14,047 nt of DNA from JANWHF01 sp036276235 (GTDB lineage Bacteria; Planctomycetota; Phycisphaerae; Tepidisphaerales; Tepidisphaeraceae). This document shows positions 1-6,161 of the stretch, in pieces (position 1 is the first letter of the stretch; each line of letters begins with the position of its first letter). A program made the translations under genes and the position numbers. The stretch spans positions 1 to 14,047 of the forward strand of contig DATBDZ010000326.1 in the NCBI GenBank assembly GCA_036276235.1. The letters run 5' to 3'. Below the pieces are notes generated by a model that worked only from the letters and a program-made list of their open reading frames with translations, did not search any database and was not told the origin of the DNA.

Positions 1-2
1 GC

Positions 3-2156
3 CGCGGCGGCGCTGTTGCTATTCTGAGCAACACCTTCTTCGCCGATTTCACCGACAGCCAATTTGACGGAAATGGCGCGACCGATCGCGGCGGCGCCGT
101 TTATGGACCGGCTAACGCTCAGTTGGAATTCATCAATTGTGCTTTTGTCGGAAACACTGCGCCCAATGGCGCAGCTGTCTACGATGATACGGCCAGCACG
201 GGCACGCCGCAGCATGAAACCGGTGTATGGGATTGCACGTTTGCTGCCAACCAATCCACATCGGCCGGTTCGGGAACGTATCAGGTTGGATTGCCTGGCC
301 TGCCCCAGCTTGAGAATGACATCTTGTGGGGAGATTCGTCAGAGAATTCGACCGGATACAACGTGATCTACAGCGACATCGCGGGCGGCGTGCTAGGCGA
401 GGGCAACATCAACGCCGATCCGCAATTCCTTCGCGCGCCAAGCCCGGGCCCGGATGCCACATGGGGAACATCCGATGACGACTATGGAGATTTGCGCCTC
501 GGGAAAACCTCGCCCGCCCTCGACTGCGGTCTCAACATCGATACCGGAACTGACATCCTGGGTCAGCCACGAATCGTCAACGTGACGATTCCCCCCCATG
601 GGAACATCATCGGCATTCCGAGAAGCGACATGGGCGCCTATGAACGTAGCGATAAGGTTCCTCCAGTCGCCGATGCCGGCGGATCATACAGCCTCTTTGA
701 AGGCCAGACGGTTGCGTTGTCATCCGCCGCATCGAAGGGGAACATCACCAGCTATCAATGGGATTTCAATTATCAGTTTGGCCAGCCATTCCAAGTTGAC
801 TCGACCAGTCCGTCTCCGACGTTTTCCGCGGTCGGGCTCGACGGGCCGGCGACTCGAACGATTGCGCTTCAGGTACAGGACGACACAGGCGCCGTCGAAA
901 CGGCGTATTCGTCGCTCACCATCGCGAATGCCGCACCCGTCGCCCGCTTCCAGGGTGGGACAGTCACCCTTGGCGCTGCGGGGAGCGTGAGCTTCTCAAA
1001 GATTTTCGATCCATCACCGGCAGATACGGCAGCAGGCTTCCAGTACAGCTACGACTTCAACAACGACGGAACATTCGAGATCGCAGATTCAACGTTGTCG
1101 TCGGCAACCGTTCCCACCGGCTTCCTGACCACCGTCGGCGCTCACACTATTAATGGTCGTATCCAGGACAAGGATGGCGGCTTCACCGATTACACCGCCA
1201 CCGTTCAAGTCAATGCGCCGGCACTTGGCGCAATTTCCGGAATAATCTTCAACGACCACAACGCCAATGGCGCGAGCGACACCGGCGAGGCTGGAATCGC
1301 CGGCCGTATAGTCTTCATCGACAAAAACAAGAACGGCAAGCTCGACACCGGCGAGCCAAGCCAGAGCACCGCGGCAAATGGAAGCTACTCGTTCAAGAGT
1401 CTCGCGGCTGGCAGCTATCGCATCGCCGATGTGTTGCCAACCGGCTGGCGGCACACCGTGCCGACCGTCGGGTACTTCGACGTCACAGTTGCCGTCGGGC
1501 AAGTTGTGACGGGCAAGAATTTCGCCGAGACGCAAAACGTGCTGATCGCCGGTACCATCTACAACGACGCCAACGGCAACGCCAAGCGCGACAGCACCGA
1601 GAAGGGAATCGCCGGCCGCACCGTTTACATCGACAAAAACAAGAATGGCAAACTGGACGTCGGCGAACCCTCGACCGTCACGGCATCGGACGGCTCCTAC
1701 TCCTTCAAGACGCTGGCCGCCGGCAGCTATCGCGTGCGGCAGGTATTGCCGGCAGGTTCTCGCTCCACGAGTCCCACTGCCGGCTATTACGATCTGACAC
1801 TGACATCCGGCCAGAGCGCCGCCGCCAAAGATTTTGCTGACACGACGACAGCCCTTGTGAGCGGCATCGTCTTCAAAGACGCAAATTCAAACGCGAAGCA
1901 GGATGCCGGAGAATTGGGGCTCGCCGGCTGGGTGGTCTATCTCGACACCAACAACAACGGCAAACTCGACGCTGGCGAAAAGAGTTTCACCACCGGCGCA
2001 GATGGGAAATTCAGCTTCGTCGTTCCCGCGGGAACGTATCACCTGCGCGAGGTGATCAAAAGCGGGTTCACGCGAACCACGCCCGTGCGAGGTCTGTTCA
2101 CGTTGACGCTCGCGAGCGGGCAATCGGCGACGGGGAAGAATTTCGGAAATAAGTGA
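3..2156 (+). CDS. Large secreted beta-helix / PKD / SdrD-repeat protein (3' part, 5' end outside window)
   Basis: The frame is open to the left edge, so this is the C-terminal 717 residues of a longer protein. An internal TTG at 123 is not a real start, because the same repeat pattern continues upstream of it. Residues about 1-180 show parallel beta-helix strands rich in GGAVY and FxGN motifs, ending in the typical 'ADPQF...SPALDCG' closure. Two PKD-like beta-sandwich domains follow (about 219-310 and 313-404; the second has 'DFNNDGTFE'). Then come three tandem SdrD B-like repeats of about 103 residues (about 409, 512 and 617 onward), each with a Ca-binding DxNxNGxxD loop and a GSYSF-like turn. 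Such proteins are secreted or surface-exposed, with adhesive or structural roles. No sorting motif or anchor is visible at the end (GKNFGNK). The domain types are clear; the biological role is unknown. Confidence 0.9.
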   Translation, partial: RGGAVAILSNTFFADFTDSQFDGNGATDRGGAVYGPANAQLEFINCAFVGNTAPNGAAVYDDTASTGTPQHETGVWDCTFAANQSTSAGSGTYQVGLPGLPQLENDILWGDSSENSTGYNVIYSDIAGGVLGEGNINADPQFLRAPSPGPDATWGTSDDDYGDLRLGKTSPALDCGLNIDTGTDILGQPRIVNVTIPPHGNIIGIPRSDMGAYERSDKVPPVADAGGSYSLFEGQTVALSSAASKGNITSYQWDFNYQFGQPFQVDSTSPSPTFSAVGLDGPATRTIALQVQDDTGAVETAYSSLTIANAAPVARFQGGTVTLGAAGSVSFSKIFDPSPADTAAGFQYSYDFNNDGTFEIADSTLSSATVPTGFLTTVGAHTINGRIQDKDGGFTDYTATVQVNAPALGAISGIIFNDHNANGASDTGEAGIAGRIVFIDKNKNGKLDTGEPSQSTAANGSYSFKSLAAGSYRIADVLPTGWRHTVPTVGYFDVTVAVGQVVTGKNFAETQNVLIAGTIYNDANGNAKRDSTEKGIAGRTVYIDKNKNGKLDVGEPSTVTASDGSYSFKTLAAGSYRVRQVLPAGSRSTSPTAGYYDLTLTSGQSAAAKDFADTTTALVSGIVFKDANSNAKQDAGELGLAGWVVYLDTNNNGKLDAGEKSFTTGADGKFSFVVPAGTYHLREVIKSGFTRTTPVRGLFTLTLASGQSATGKNFGNK
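1227..2153 (+). repeat. Three tandem SdrD B-like repeats within the CDS
   Basis: Three units of about 310 nt begin near 1227, 1537 and 1852. All carry a D-K/T-N-K/N-NGKLD calcium-loop segment followed by GEP/GEK, a G-S-Y-S-F-like turn and a 'SGQ/VGQ...KNF' end. Units 1 and 2 also look alike at DNA level around the calcium loop, which suggests fairly recent internal duplication. Unit 3 has diverged more. Confidence 0.85.
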
Positions 2157-2184
2157 GCGGACGCTGAGTGGTGCAACCCTGTAC

Positions 2185-2241
2185 GCCGCTTGCGGCTTCG
2201 CGAGTCAAGTCGCACACAAAACCCGCGAAGCCGCAAGCGGC
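2185..2241. terminator. 18-bp hairpin between convergent genes (dispersed-repeat type, likely bidirectional terminator)
   Basis: Positions 2185-2202 and 2224-2241 are perfect reverse complements (GCCGCTTGCGGCTTCGCG and its complement) around a 21-nt loop. The hairpin lies 28 nt after the stop at 2156 and just beyond the end of the minus-strand GIY-YIG gene, the expected place for a shared terminator. There is no clean U-tract on either side. I recall this GC-rich palindrome as a common dispersed hairpin in planctomycete genomes, so it may be a mobile or REP-like repeat that also stops transcription. The structure is certain; the function is inferred. Confidence 0.6.
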
Positions 2242-2284
2242 CGGTTAATCCCGAGCTGCGGGGACTCTACCTGGAGCTACCCGC
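2240..2284 (-). repeat. tRNA-Asn 5'-half-like copy A (overlaps GIY-YIG stop codon)
   Basis: On the minus strand this reads GCGGGTAGCTCCAGGTAGAG, then a CCCCG...CGGGA palindrome, then TTAACCGGC. It matches the acceptor-5', D-arm and anticodon-3' pieces of the tRNA at 2644-2715. No T arm follows; the 18-bp hairpin abuts it. The TAG in 'GGTAGCTC' is the stop of the GIY-YIG gene. Confidence 0.75.
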
Positions 2285-2543
2285 AAAGAAGATTCTCGCG
2301 AATCCATTTCGCGGACTTCATTGATTTGATCTTTCGTTCTCGTTTGATCGCATCCGAGCGACCAGGATGCGCTTCGCGCCACACCAATCGCCACGGGCCA
2401 TTTTTGTGGGTGAAGGTCCGGTGCCCTTCGTCGGAATTGTGCTCGCCGAGACGCCTGTCCACATCGTCGCTTGAGCCAATGTAGAAACGGCCAGCCGCAT
2501 TCTCCAGGATGTAAACCCAGAAATTGCCGCTGGCCGTTTCCAC
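2277..2543 (-). CDS. Small GIY-YIG domain nuclease (YhbQ/UPF0213-like)
   Basis: The protein has 88 residues from a GTG start at 2543, the usual size of stand-alone GIY-YIG proteins. The domain shows VYIL at the GIY position, FYIG about ten residues later, a basic helix DRRLGEHN with the catalytic-type Arg, and an AIKRERKIKS segment with the metal-binding Glu. Members of this family are small DNA endonucleases of mostly unknown physiological target. The frame stays open upstream to a TTG at 2639, but those 32 residues are translated pseudo-tRNA (copy B) and are not conserved domain sequence, so the shorter start is preferred; no strong Shine-Dalgarno supports either. The gene begins right after the 3' end of a broken tRNA copy and stops inside another tRNA-half copy. 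This tight embedding is unusual. Family certain, start and role uncertain. Confidence 0.85.
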   Translation of the reverse strand: METASGNFWVYILENAAGRFYIGSSDDVDRRLGEHNSDEGHRTFTHKNGPWRLVWREAHPGRSDAIKRERKIKSMKSAKWIRENLLCG

Positions 2544-2638
2544 AGGTCGGTAGCCAGGACTCGAACTTGCAAGCTGCCGGTTAATTCCGACCCGTCGGGA
2601 CTCTACCATTGAGCAAGTTCTCTTACTGGCCGTTTCCA
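2530..2638 (-). repeat. 13-bp direct repeat, 96 nt apart, flanking the pseudo-tRNA
   Basis: CTGGCCGTTTCCA occurs at 2530-2542 and 2626-2638. One copy lies downstream (minus sense) of the intact tRNA and the other downstream of pseudo-tRNA B. The shared 3' flank means tRNA and flank were duplicated as a unit; the inner copy forms the start region of the GIY-YIG gene. Confidence 0.8.
2546..2623 (-). pseudogene. Broken near-full-length tRNA-Asn copy B
   Basis: Read on the minus strand it keeps the D-arm core (GCTCAATGGTAGAG), the TTAACCGGC of the anticodon 3' side and the T-loop (GTTCGAGTCC). The acceptor strands no longer pair (5' part AAGAGAACTT, 3' part CTACCGACC). The 5' anticodon strand is replaced by TCCCGACGGGTCGGA, so no anticodon loop can form. 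The spacing from TTAACCGGC to the T-loop is exactly that of the intact tRNA. New complementarity is present (GAACTTGC with GCAAGTTC). This is a decayed or rebuilt tRNA, not a functional one. Confidence 0.75.
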
Positions 2639-2643
2639 AAAAG

Positions 2644-2715
2644 CTCGGCAGGTAGGACTCGAACCTACAACCAGCCGGTTAACAGCCGGCTGCTCTACCA
2701 TTGAGCTACTGCCGA
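2644..2715 (-). tRNA. tRNA-Asn (anticodon GUU)
   Basis: The minus strand folds into a complete 72-nt cloverleaf. The acceptor stem TCGGCAG pairs with CTGCCGA (7 bp), with discriminator G. The D stem is GCTC/GAGC with loop AATGGTA. The anticodon stem GCCGG/CCGGC holds loop CTGTTAA, giving anticodon GTT. The variable loop is TGGTT and the T arm is GTAGG-TTCGAGT-CCTAC. CCA is not encoded. It delivers asparagine to AAC/AAU codons. It sits amid several partial copies of itself and is the only one with all arms intact. Confidence 0.96.
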
Positions 2716-2725
2716 ATTATCACTC

Positions 2726-2776
2726 GCCGGTCAATCCCGACGGGTCGGGACTCTACCATTGAGGTACCGCCGAAAT
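2726..2776 (-). repeat. tRNA-Asn 5'-half copy D with palindrome
   Basis: Minus-strand order is TTTCGGCGG, TACCTCAATGGTAGAG, then TCCCGACCCGTCGGGA, then TTGACCGGC. The acceptor-5' and D-arm segments match the intact tRNA; the 5' anticodon strand is replaced by a 6-bp stem palindrome. There is no T arm or acceptor-3' strand, so it is not a tRNA gene. It lies 58 nt upstream (minus sense) of the tRNA. Confidence 0.8.
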
Positions 2777-2784
2777 CATTTCTC

Positions 2785-2835
2785 GCCGGTTAATCCCGAC
2801 AGGTCGGGACTCTACCATTGAGCTACCGCCGAATT
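2785..2835 (-). repeat. tRNA-Asn 5'-half copy E with palindrome
   Basis: It has the same architecture as copy D and is the best preserved: ATTCGGCGG, TAGCTCAATGGTAGAG, TCCCGACCTGTCGGGA, TTAACCGGC. It lies 59 nt from copy D. The T arm and 3' acceptor are absent. Confidence 0.8.
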
Positions 2836-2857
2836 TATCTGATTCACCAGTCACTCA

Positions 2858-2906
2858 GCCGGTTAATCCCAACTACTCGGGACTCACCAGTGAGCTACCG
2901 CCGAAT
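2858..2906 (-). repeat. tRNA-Asn 5'-half copy F (degenerate)
   Basis: Minus strand: ATTCGGCGG, TAGCTCACTGGTGAG, TCCCGAGTAGTTGGGA, TTAACCGGC. The palindrome has changed in loop and stem but still pairs (TCCC with GGGA at its ends), and the D arm carries compensating-looking changes (CTCAC...GTGAG). It lies 72 nt from copy E. Confidence 0.7.
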
Positions 2907-2908
2907 CA

Positions 2909-2922
2909 AGCTACCGCCGAAT
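2909..2922 (-). repeat. Truncated copy G (acceptor-5' segment only)
   Basis: ATTCGGCGGTAGCT on the minus strand repeats the first 14 nt of copy F exactly, 16 nt away (2893-2906). It lies 14 nt past the stop codon of the upstream minus-strand gene and marks the outer edge of the array. Confidence 0.65.
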
Positions 2923-2936
2923 ACGTCGATAGCCCC

Positions 2937-4559
2937 TCACTTTATCGGCGCGGATTGGGGTGTCAAGTTAGCGGGTGGATTTGATTTTGTTGTCGTTGGC
3001 TGAGGTGGGCTGTTGAGCCGCTGGAGGCTTTGATTGATTGCGATGGCAAGGTCGCCGGTCGCGGTTTTTTGGACAATTTGGAATTGCCGGCGGGCCTCGT
3101 CCGTACGGTTAATTGATGCCAGCAGGCCGGCGTAGCCAGCCCGCAACGCGGCACAGTCCGGCGCGCTCTTGAGCCCCGCTTCAAACGCGGCCAGGGATTC
3201 TTCGGGTCGGTATTTCGACCGATAAGCTTCGGCGAGGTTATTGTATAGAGCGCAGGAATTCGGATTGACGGCAATCGCATTTTGAAACAGCGACACCGAA
3301 TCCCGCCAGGTCCGGGTTTGTATCCAGGACCGCGCCGAAAGCGCCAACAGAATTGCCATGCAAGTATAAACAGCCGCTTTGGACTTCAGTGACCGGGTGG
3401 CGAAAGCGACGGCGACTGCCGGCCCGAGCATCGCCAGGTACAGATAGTGGTCTGCTACGGTCGAGTAAATCTGGAAGTCGAACGCAACCAGGCCCAGTAC
3501 GGGGAAGACCCCGAGCCACAAGATCGCGACCGCGCCGATCAGCCATCGTGCCCGGCGACGAGCGAGCAGGAGAATCCCCGCAAGCGCGACCGGCACGAGC
3601 CATGTCGCATATAGCCAATGGCTTGCGATGACCCGCGTGGGCGAGTGGTCGTAGGCGATTGCCAGCTTGAGCGGGACAAAAAGCTTCCAGAGATAAAACG
3701 CCAGCGCATCGGCGGCGATGAGCGGGCGCATCGCCAGCGGCACCGTCGGCAATTGCGCCGCTGGCTGGGCGAATCGGCCCTCGAGAATGATCGGAATGCT
3801 TAGCACCAGCCACGGGAGCAGCGCGAGGACGACTTTTCGAAGCGGCCGCTCGATGATCCACAGATCACATGCGCCGACAACCAACATCACGGCGATGCCG
3901 CTCGGTTTGGCGAGCATTGCGAAGACGAAAGCCGCTGTTGCAAACGAGTAATGCGCGAGGCGATGCGGTCGATTTTGGTCGGAAGAAGCTGAATCTTCGG
4001 CGGCATATTGCTGATATTGCCAGATCGCGATCAGCCCCAGACATCCGGCGAGAAGATCCTTCATTCCCGCCACCCAGCCGACGGCTTCCACCTGAATCGG
4101 ATGCAGGGCAAACAGCGCCGCCCCCGCCGCCGCCGGCCAGGGGCGCTTTACCGTTCGGCGCAGGATCGCGTAGACCAGCAGAACACTTGCGATGTGCACG
4201 GCGAGATTCGCGCCGTGGAAAATCCATGGATTCAGATTCTCGCCGCTCTCTGGATCGGCTGTCGGAACGTACGACACCGCGGCCAACGCTGACCAAACGG
4301 TGTAAGTCAGCGGAATCCAGATATCCATGTACGGATGCCGCGGATTCCAGAATTCCAGGAGATGGCCGAACGCCGGCGGATTGAGCCACGGATTGATGAC
4401 GATCGCCCGATAGTCGTCCCAGCTTGTGAAATCGCCGCCGAGCAGCGGCCAGAAGGTGGCCAGCACGAGCGCAATTAAGAGCAGCGGAATCCAGCGGGTG
4501 CAGTGTTGCGCTTCGATCGCGGGGCCTGTCGGAAGATTGCGTCGGATGATTCGCGTCAT
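2937..4559 (-). CDS. Multi-pass membrane GT-C-like protein with C-terminal TPRs (TMTC-type)
   Basis: 540 residues from an ATG at 4559. An N-terminal TM segment (about 23-40) is followed by SWDDY (46-50), where GT-C enzymes place their acidic lumenal residues. Then come many hydrophobic segments to about residue 410. HPIQVEAVGWVAGMKDLL (153-170) and STVADHYLYL (366-375) match the loops typical of bacterial proteins resembling eukaryotic TMTC mannosyltransferases. TPR-like helices occupy about 418-505, and the end is a Pro/Thr/Asn-rich tail. The likely role is transfer of a sugar from a lipid carrier to extracytoplasmic protein, but substrate and activity are not shown by sequence. No clear Shine-Dalgarno precedes the start. 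The stop lies 14 nt from the tRNA-derived array, which could therefore be transcribed as its 3' region. Family moderately sure, chemistry uncertain. Confidence 0.85.
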   Translation of the reverse strand: MTRIIRRNLPTGPAIEAQHCTRWIPLLLIALVLATFWPLLGGDFTSWDDYRAIVINPWLNPPAFGHLLEFWNPRHPYMDIWIPLTYTVWSALAAVSYVPTADPESGENLNPWIFHGANLAVHIASVLLVYAILRRTVKRPWPAAAGAALFALHPIQVEAVGWVAGMKDLLAGCLGLIAIWQYQQYAAEDSASSDQNRPHRLAHYSFATAAFVFAMLAKPSGIAVMLVVGACDLWIIERPLRKVVLALLPWLVLSIPIILEGRFAQPAAQLPTVPLAMRPLIAADALAFYLWKLFVPLKLAIAYDHSPTRVIASHWLYATWLVPVALAGILLLARRRARWLIGAVAILWLGVFPVLGLVAFDFQIYSTVADHYLYLAMLGPAVAVAFATRSLKSKAAVYTCMAILLALSARSWIQTRTWRDSVSLFQNAIAVNPNSCALYNNLAEAYRSKYRPEESLAAFEAGLKSAPDCAALRAGYAGLLASINRTDEARRQFQIVQKTATGDLAIAINQSLQRLNSPPQPTTTKSNPPANLTPQSAPIK

Positions 4560-4660
4560 GCGCTTAATCTGGAGATCGATGGATCACGACTGAATCGTTG
4601 GCACCTGTGGAAGTCAAGCTCAAAAGCCCATGCGTCCGGCACAATCGCGAAGTGCCAAAC

Positions 4661-4717
4661 CGGCGGGCCGTGCCCGCCCTACGAAAATGCGGCGCGTAGG
4701 GCGGGCACTGCCCGCCG
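4661..4717. repeat. REP-like palindrome (GCCCGCC type)
   Basis: GTGCCCGCCCTACG at 4670-4683 pairs perfectly with 4695-4708 around an 11-nt loop. The stem continues outward with CGGCGGGC (4661-4668) against GCCCGCCG (4710-4717) after one mismatch, giving about 22 bp. I recall this GGGCGGGCACTGCCCGCC palindrome as a dispersed intergenic repeat in planctomycetes and other soil bacteria. It lies between two minus-strand genes and could end transcription of the aminotransferase gene. Confidence 0.65.
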
Positions 4718-4743
4718 CATCCTCAGAGGAGGTCACAGCGAAC

Positions 4744-4800
4744 CATCTGGTCTTCGCGCAATCCGGCCAGATGCTTCGGAGTACCTCAGCATGACGGTGC
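4744..4800 (-). repeat. Dispersed 'CATGCTGAG...GAAGCATCTGG' intergenic repeat
   Basis: The minus strand reads CGTCATGCTGAGGTACTCC, then GAAGCATCTGG, then about 16 nt later CCAGATG with a decayed second arm. I recall the same CATGCTGAG / GAAGCATCTGG wording as a widespread intergenic repeat family in several phyla. CATCTGG (4744-4750) and CCAGATG (4767-4773) form the inner hairpin. Together with the neighbouring palindrome it fills the gap 4560-4807, where I see no gene. Confidence 0.55.
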
Positions 4801-4807
4801 TTGAAAA

Positions 4808-6040
4808 TCATCGTGTGCCGCGCGACGCCGCCAGGCGCGCGATGATGTCAGCCGCCTTTTCATATTGCGCGGCCTGGTTGTAAATCTGACACGCCACGCG
4901 CATGTAGCAGCGGTCTTGCCAGCGCATGATTGGGATTTCGATCTGGAATTCGTGGTAGAGCCGCTTCTGAAAATCGCAGGCGCGCGTCTCATCCATCTCG
5001 TGCAGACTCCCCGGCATCGGCGCGGCGGCCATCGAACCAAGGAGTGATCCGTCGATCGGGCTGATCGGCCGAACGTTCAATCGATCCAGCAGCACGCGAT
5101 GCGCCCACACGGCCAGCTCGTGATTATGCCGTCGAATTCTTTCCCACCTCATTGCCGCCATGTATTGCAAGGCGGCGGGAATCGTCAACCACGCGCTGAC
5201 ATCGCGCGTTCCCTGCCAGCCGAATTCGGGGGTGAATCCCTCGCCAAGATGATGGCTGATGATCAGCGGATGCACATGCTGCTGATGCGCGCGGTTCACC
5301 CATAGAAATCCGCAACCTTTGGGCGCACAGCACCATTTGTGCAGATTGCCGGCGTAATAGGTCGCGCCGATCTTGGGCACGTTAAGCTCGAGCATTCCCG
5401 GCGCGTGCGCGCCATCGACGAGAATCTCGATACCACGCCGCCCGCATTCGGCGGCAATTTCTTCGACGGGGAAGATCAGCGCCGTCGGCGACGTCACGTG
5501 ATCGATCACCAGCAGCCGCGTGTGATGGCTGAGCGCGCCGATGATGCGCTCAGCGATCTGCGCGCTCGAGGAAACCGGCAGCGGCACATCAACTTCGCGA
5601 TATGTCCATCCATCGCGATCGGCGACGAACTGCATCGCTTTTCGCACAGCACCATAGACGTGCGTCGTCGTCAGCAGTTCATTGCGCTCGGCTGGCTCTT
5701 TGCTTAAGGGCAACGATCGCAACACCGCGTTGATGCCTTCCGTGGCGTTGGTCACGAGGCCAAAATCATTCGATGCCATCCCGAGCAACGCAGCCACCGG
5801 CTCTTTGGTCGCCTGGAGCAATTCTGTACCGCGGCGGGCCGGCGCTAAAAGCTCGACCGGCTCCGCTTCGAGCCGGCGACGCCATTCCATTTGCGCGTCG
5901 AACACCACGCGCGGCACCGCGCCGAATGATCCATGATTGAGAAACGTAATGTCCGGCCGCAACATGAATTCGGCGGCGATGTCGTTGCGCAGAGGCGGCG
6001 GCGGCTTGATAGGAGCGTTGGGGTGTGGATCAGGGTTCAC
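4808..6040 (-). CDS. Class V PLP-dependent aminotransferase, isopenicillin-N-epimerase-like
   Basis: 410 residues from a GTG at 6040. The family opening ITFLNHGSFGAVPR is present, followed by TNATEGINAVL (PLP phosphate-binding region), DHVTSPTALIFPVEEI, the cofactor-binding LVDGAHAPGM (Asp about 209, His 212), and YYAGNLHKW with the Schiff-base lysine (about 235, codon 5336-5338). The FGWQGTRD motif follows, and a small C-terminal domain ends near MRVACQIYNQ. Such enzymes perform cysteine-desulfurase-like, lyase or epimerase reactions on amino acids; the actual substrate cannot be told. The frame stays open to an ATG at 6232, but the extra 64 residues include SPHPALSPEYRGEG, a translation of the intergenic palindrome, and are rejected. 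An ATG at 5965 just before the conserved motif is an alternative. No clear ribosome-binding site favours either start. Confidence 0.88.
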   Translation of the reverse strand: MNPDPHPNAPIKPPPPLRNDIAAEFMLRPDITFLNHGSFGAVPRVVFDAQMEWRRRLEAEPVELLAPARRGTELLQATKEPVAALLGMASNDFGLVTNATEGINAVLRSLPLSKEPAERNELLTTTHVYGAVRKAMQFVADRDGWTYREVDVPLPVSSSAQIAERIIGALSHHTRLLVIDHVTSPTALIFPVEEIAAECGRRGIEILVDGAHAPGMLELNVPKIGATYYAGNLHKWCCAPKGCGFLWVNRAHQQHVHPLIISHHLGEGFTPEFGWQGTRDVSAWLTIPAALQYMAAMRWERIRRHNHELAVWAHRVLLDRLNVRPISPIDGSLLGSMAAAPMPGSLHEMDETRACDFQKRLYHEFQIEIPIMRWQDRCYMRVACQIYNQAAQYEKAADIIARLAASRGTR

Positions 6041-6161
6041 TGCTGTGAAGTATCGGGACGACGGAAGTTTTTTCAATTGGCTTTGCGCGAGAGCATCGGG
6101 CGGATAGGCTCGGCAAATTCGGGCCACGTGTTGGAAAGATTTTCCAGGGTCGCGCTGGGAA

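Noticed and set aside
2544..2639. Longer GIY-YIG reading from TTG 2639 (120 residues)
   Set aside because: The extra residues are translated pseudo-tRNA and duplicated tRNA flank, not protein-like sequence.
2726..2906. Copies D, E and F as additional functional tRNA genes
   Set aside because: They lack the T arm and acceptor 3' strand, and their anticodon arm is replaced by a palindrome.
2720..2925. CRISPR-like repeat-spacer array
   Set aside because: Repeats are unequal in length, spacers are 8-22 nt and partly similar, the repeat is clearly tRNA-derived, and no cas genes are present.
2818..3003. Plus-strand ORF over the tRNA-half array
   Set aside because: It is read through the repeats, shows no domain, and overlaps the end of a well-supported gene on the other strand.
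4503..4883. Plus-strand ORF across the 4560-4807 gap
   Set aside because: It spans two dispersed repeats and overlaps coding regions at both ends; no protein-like features.
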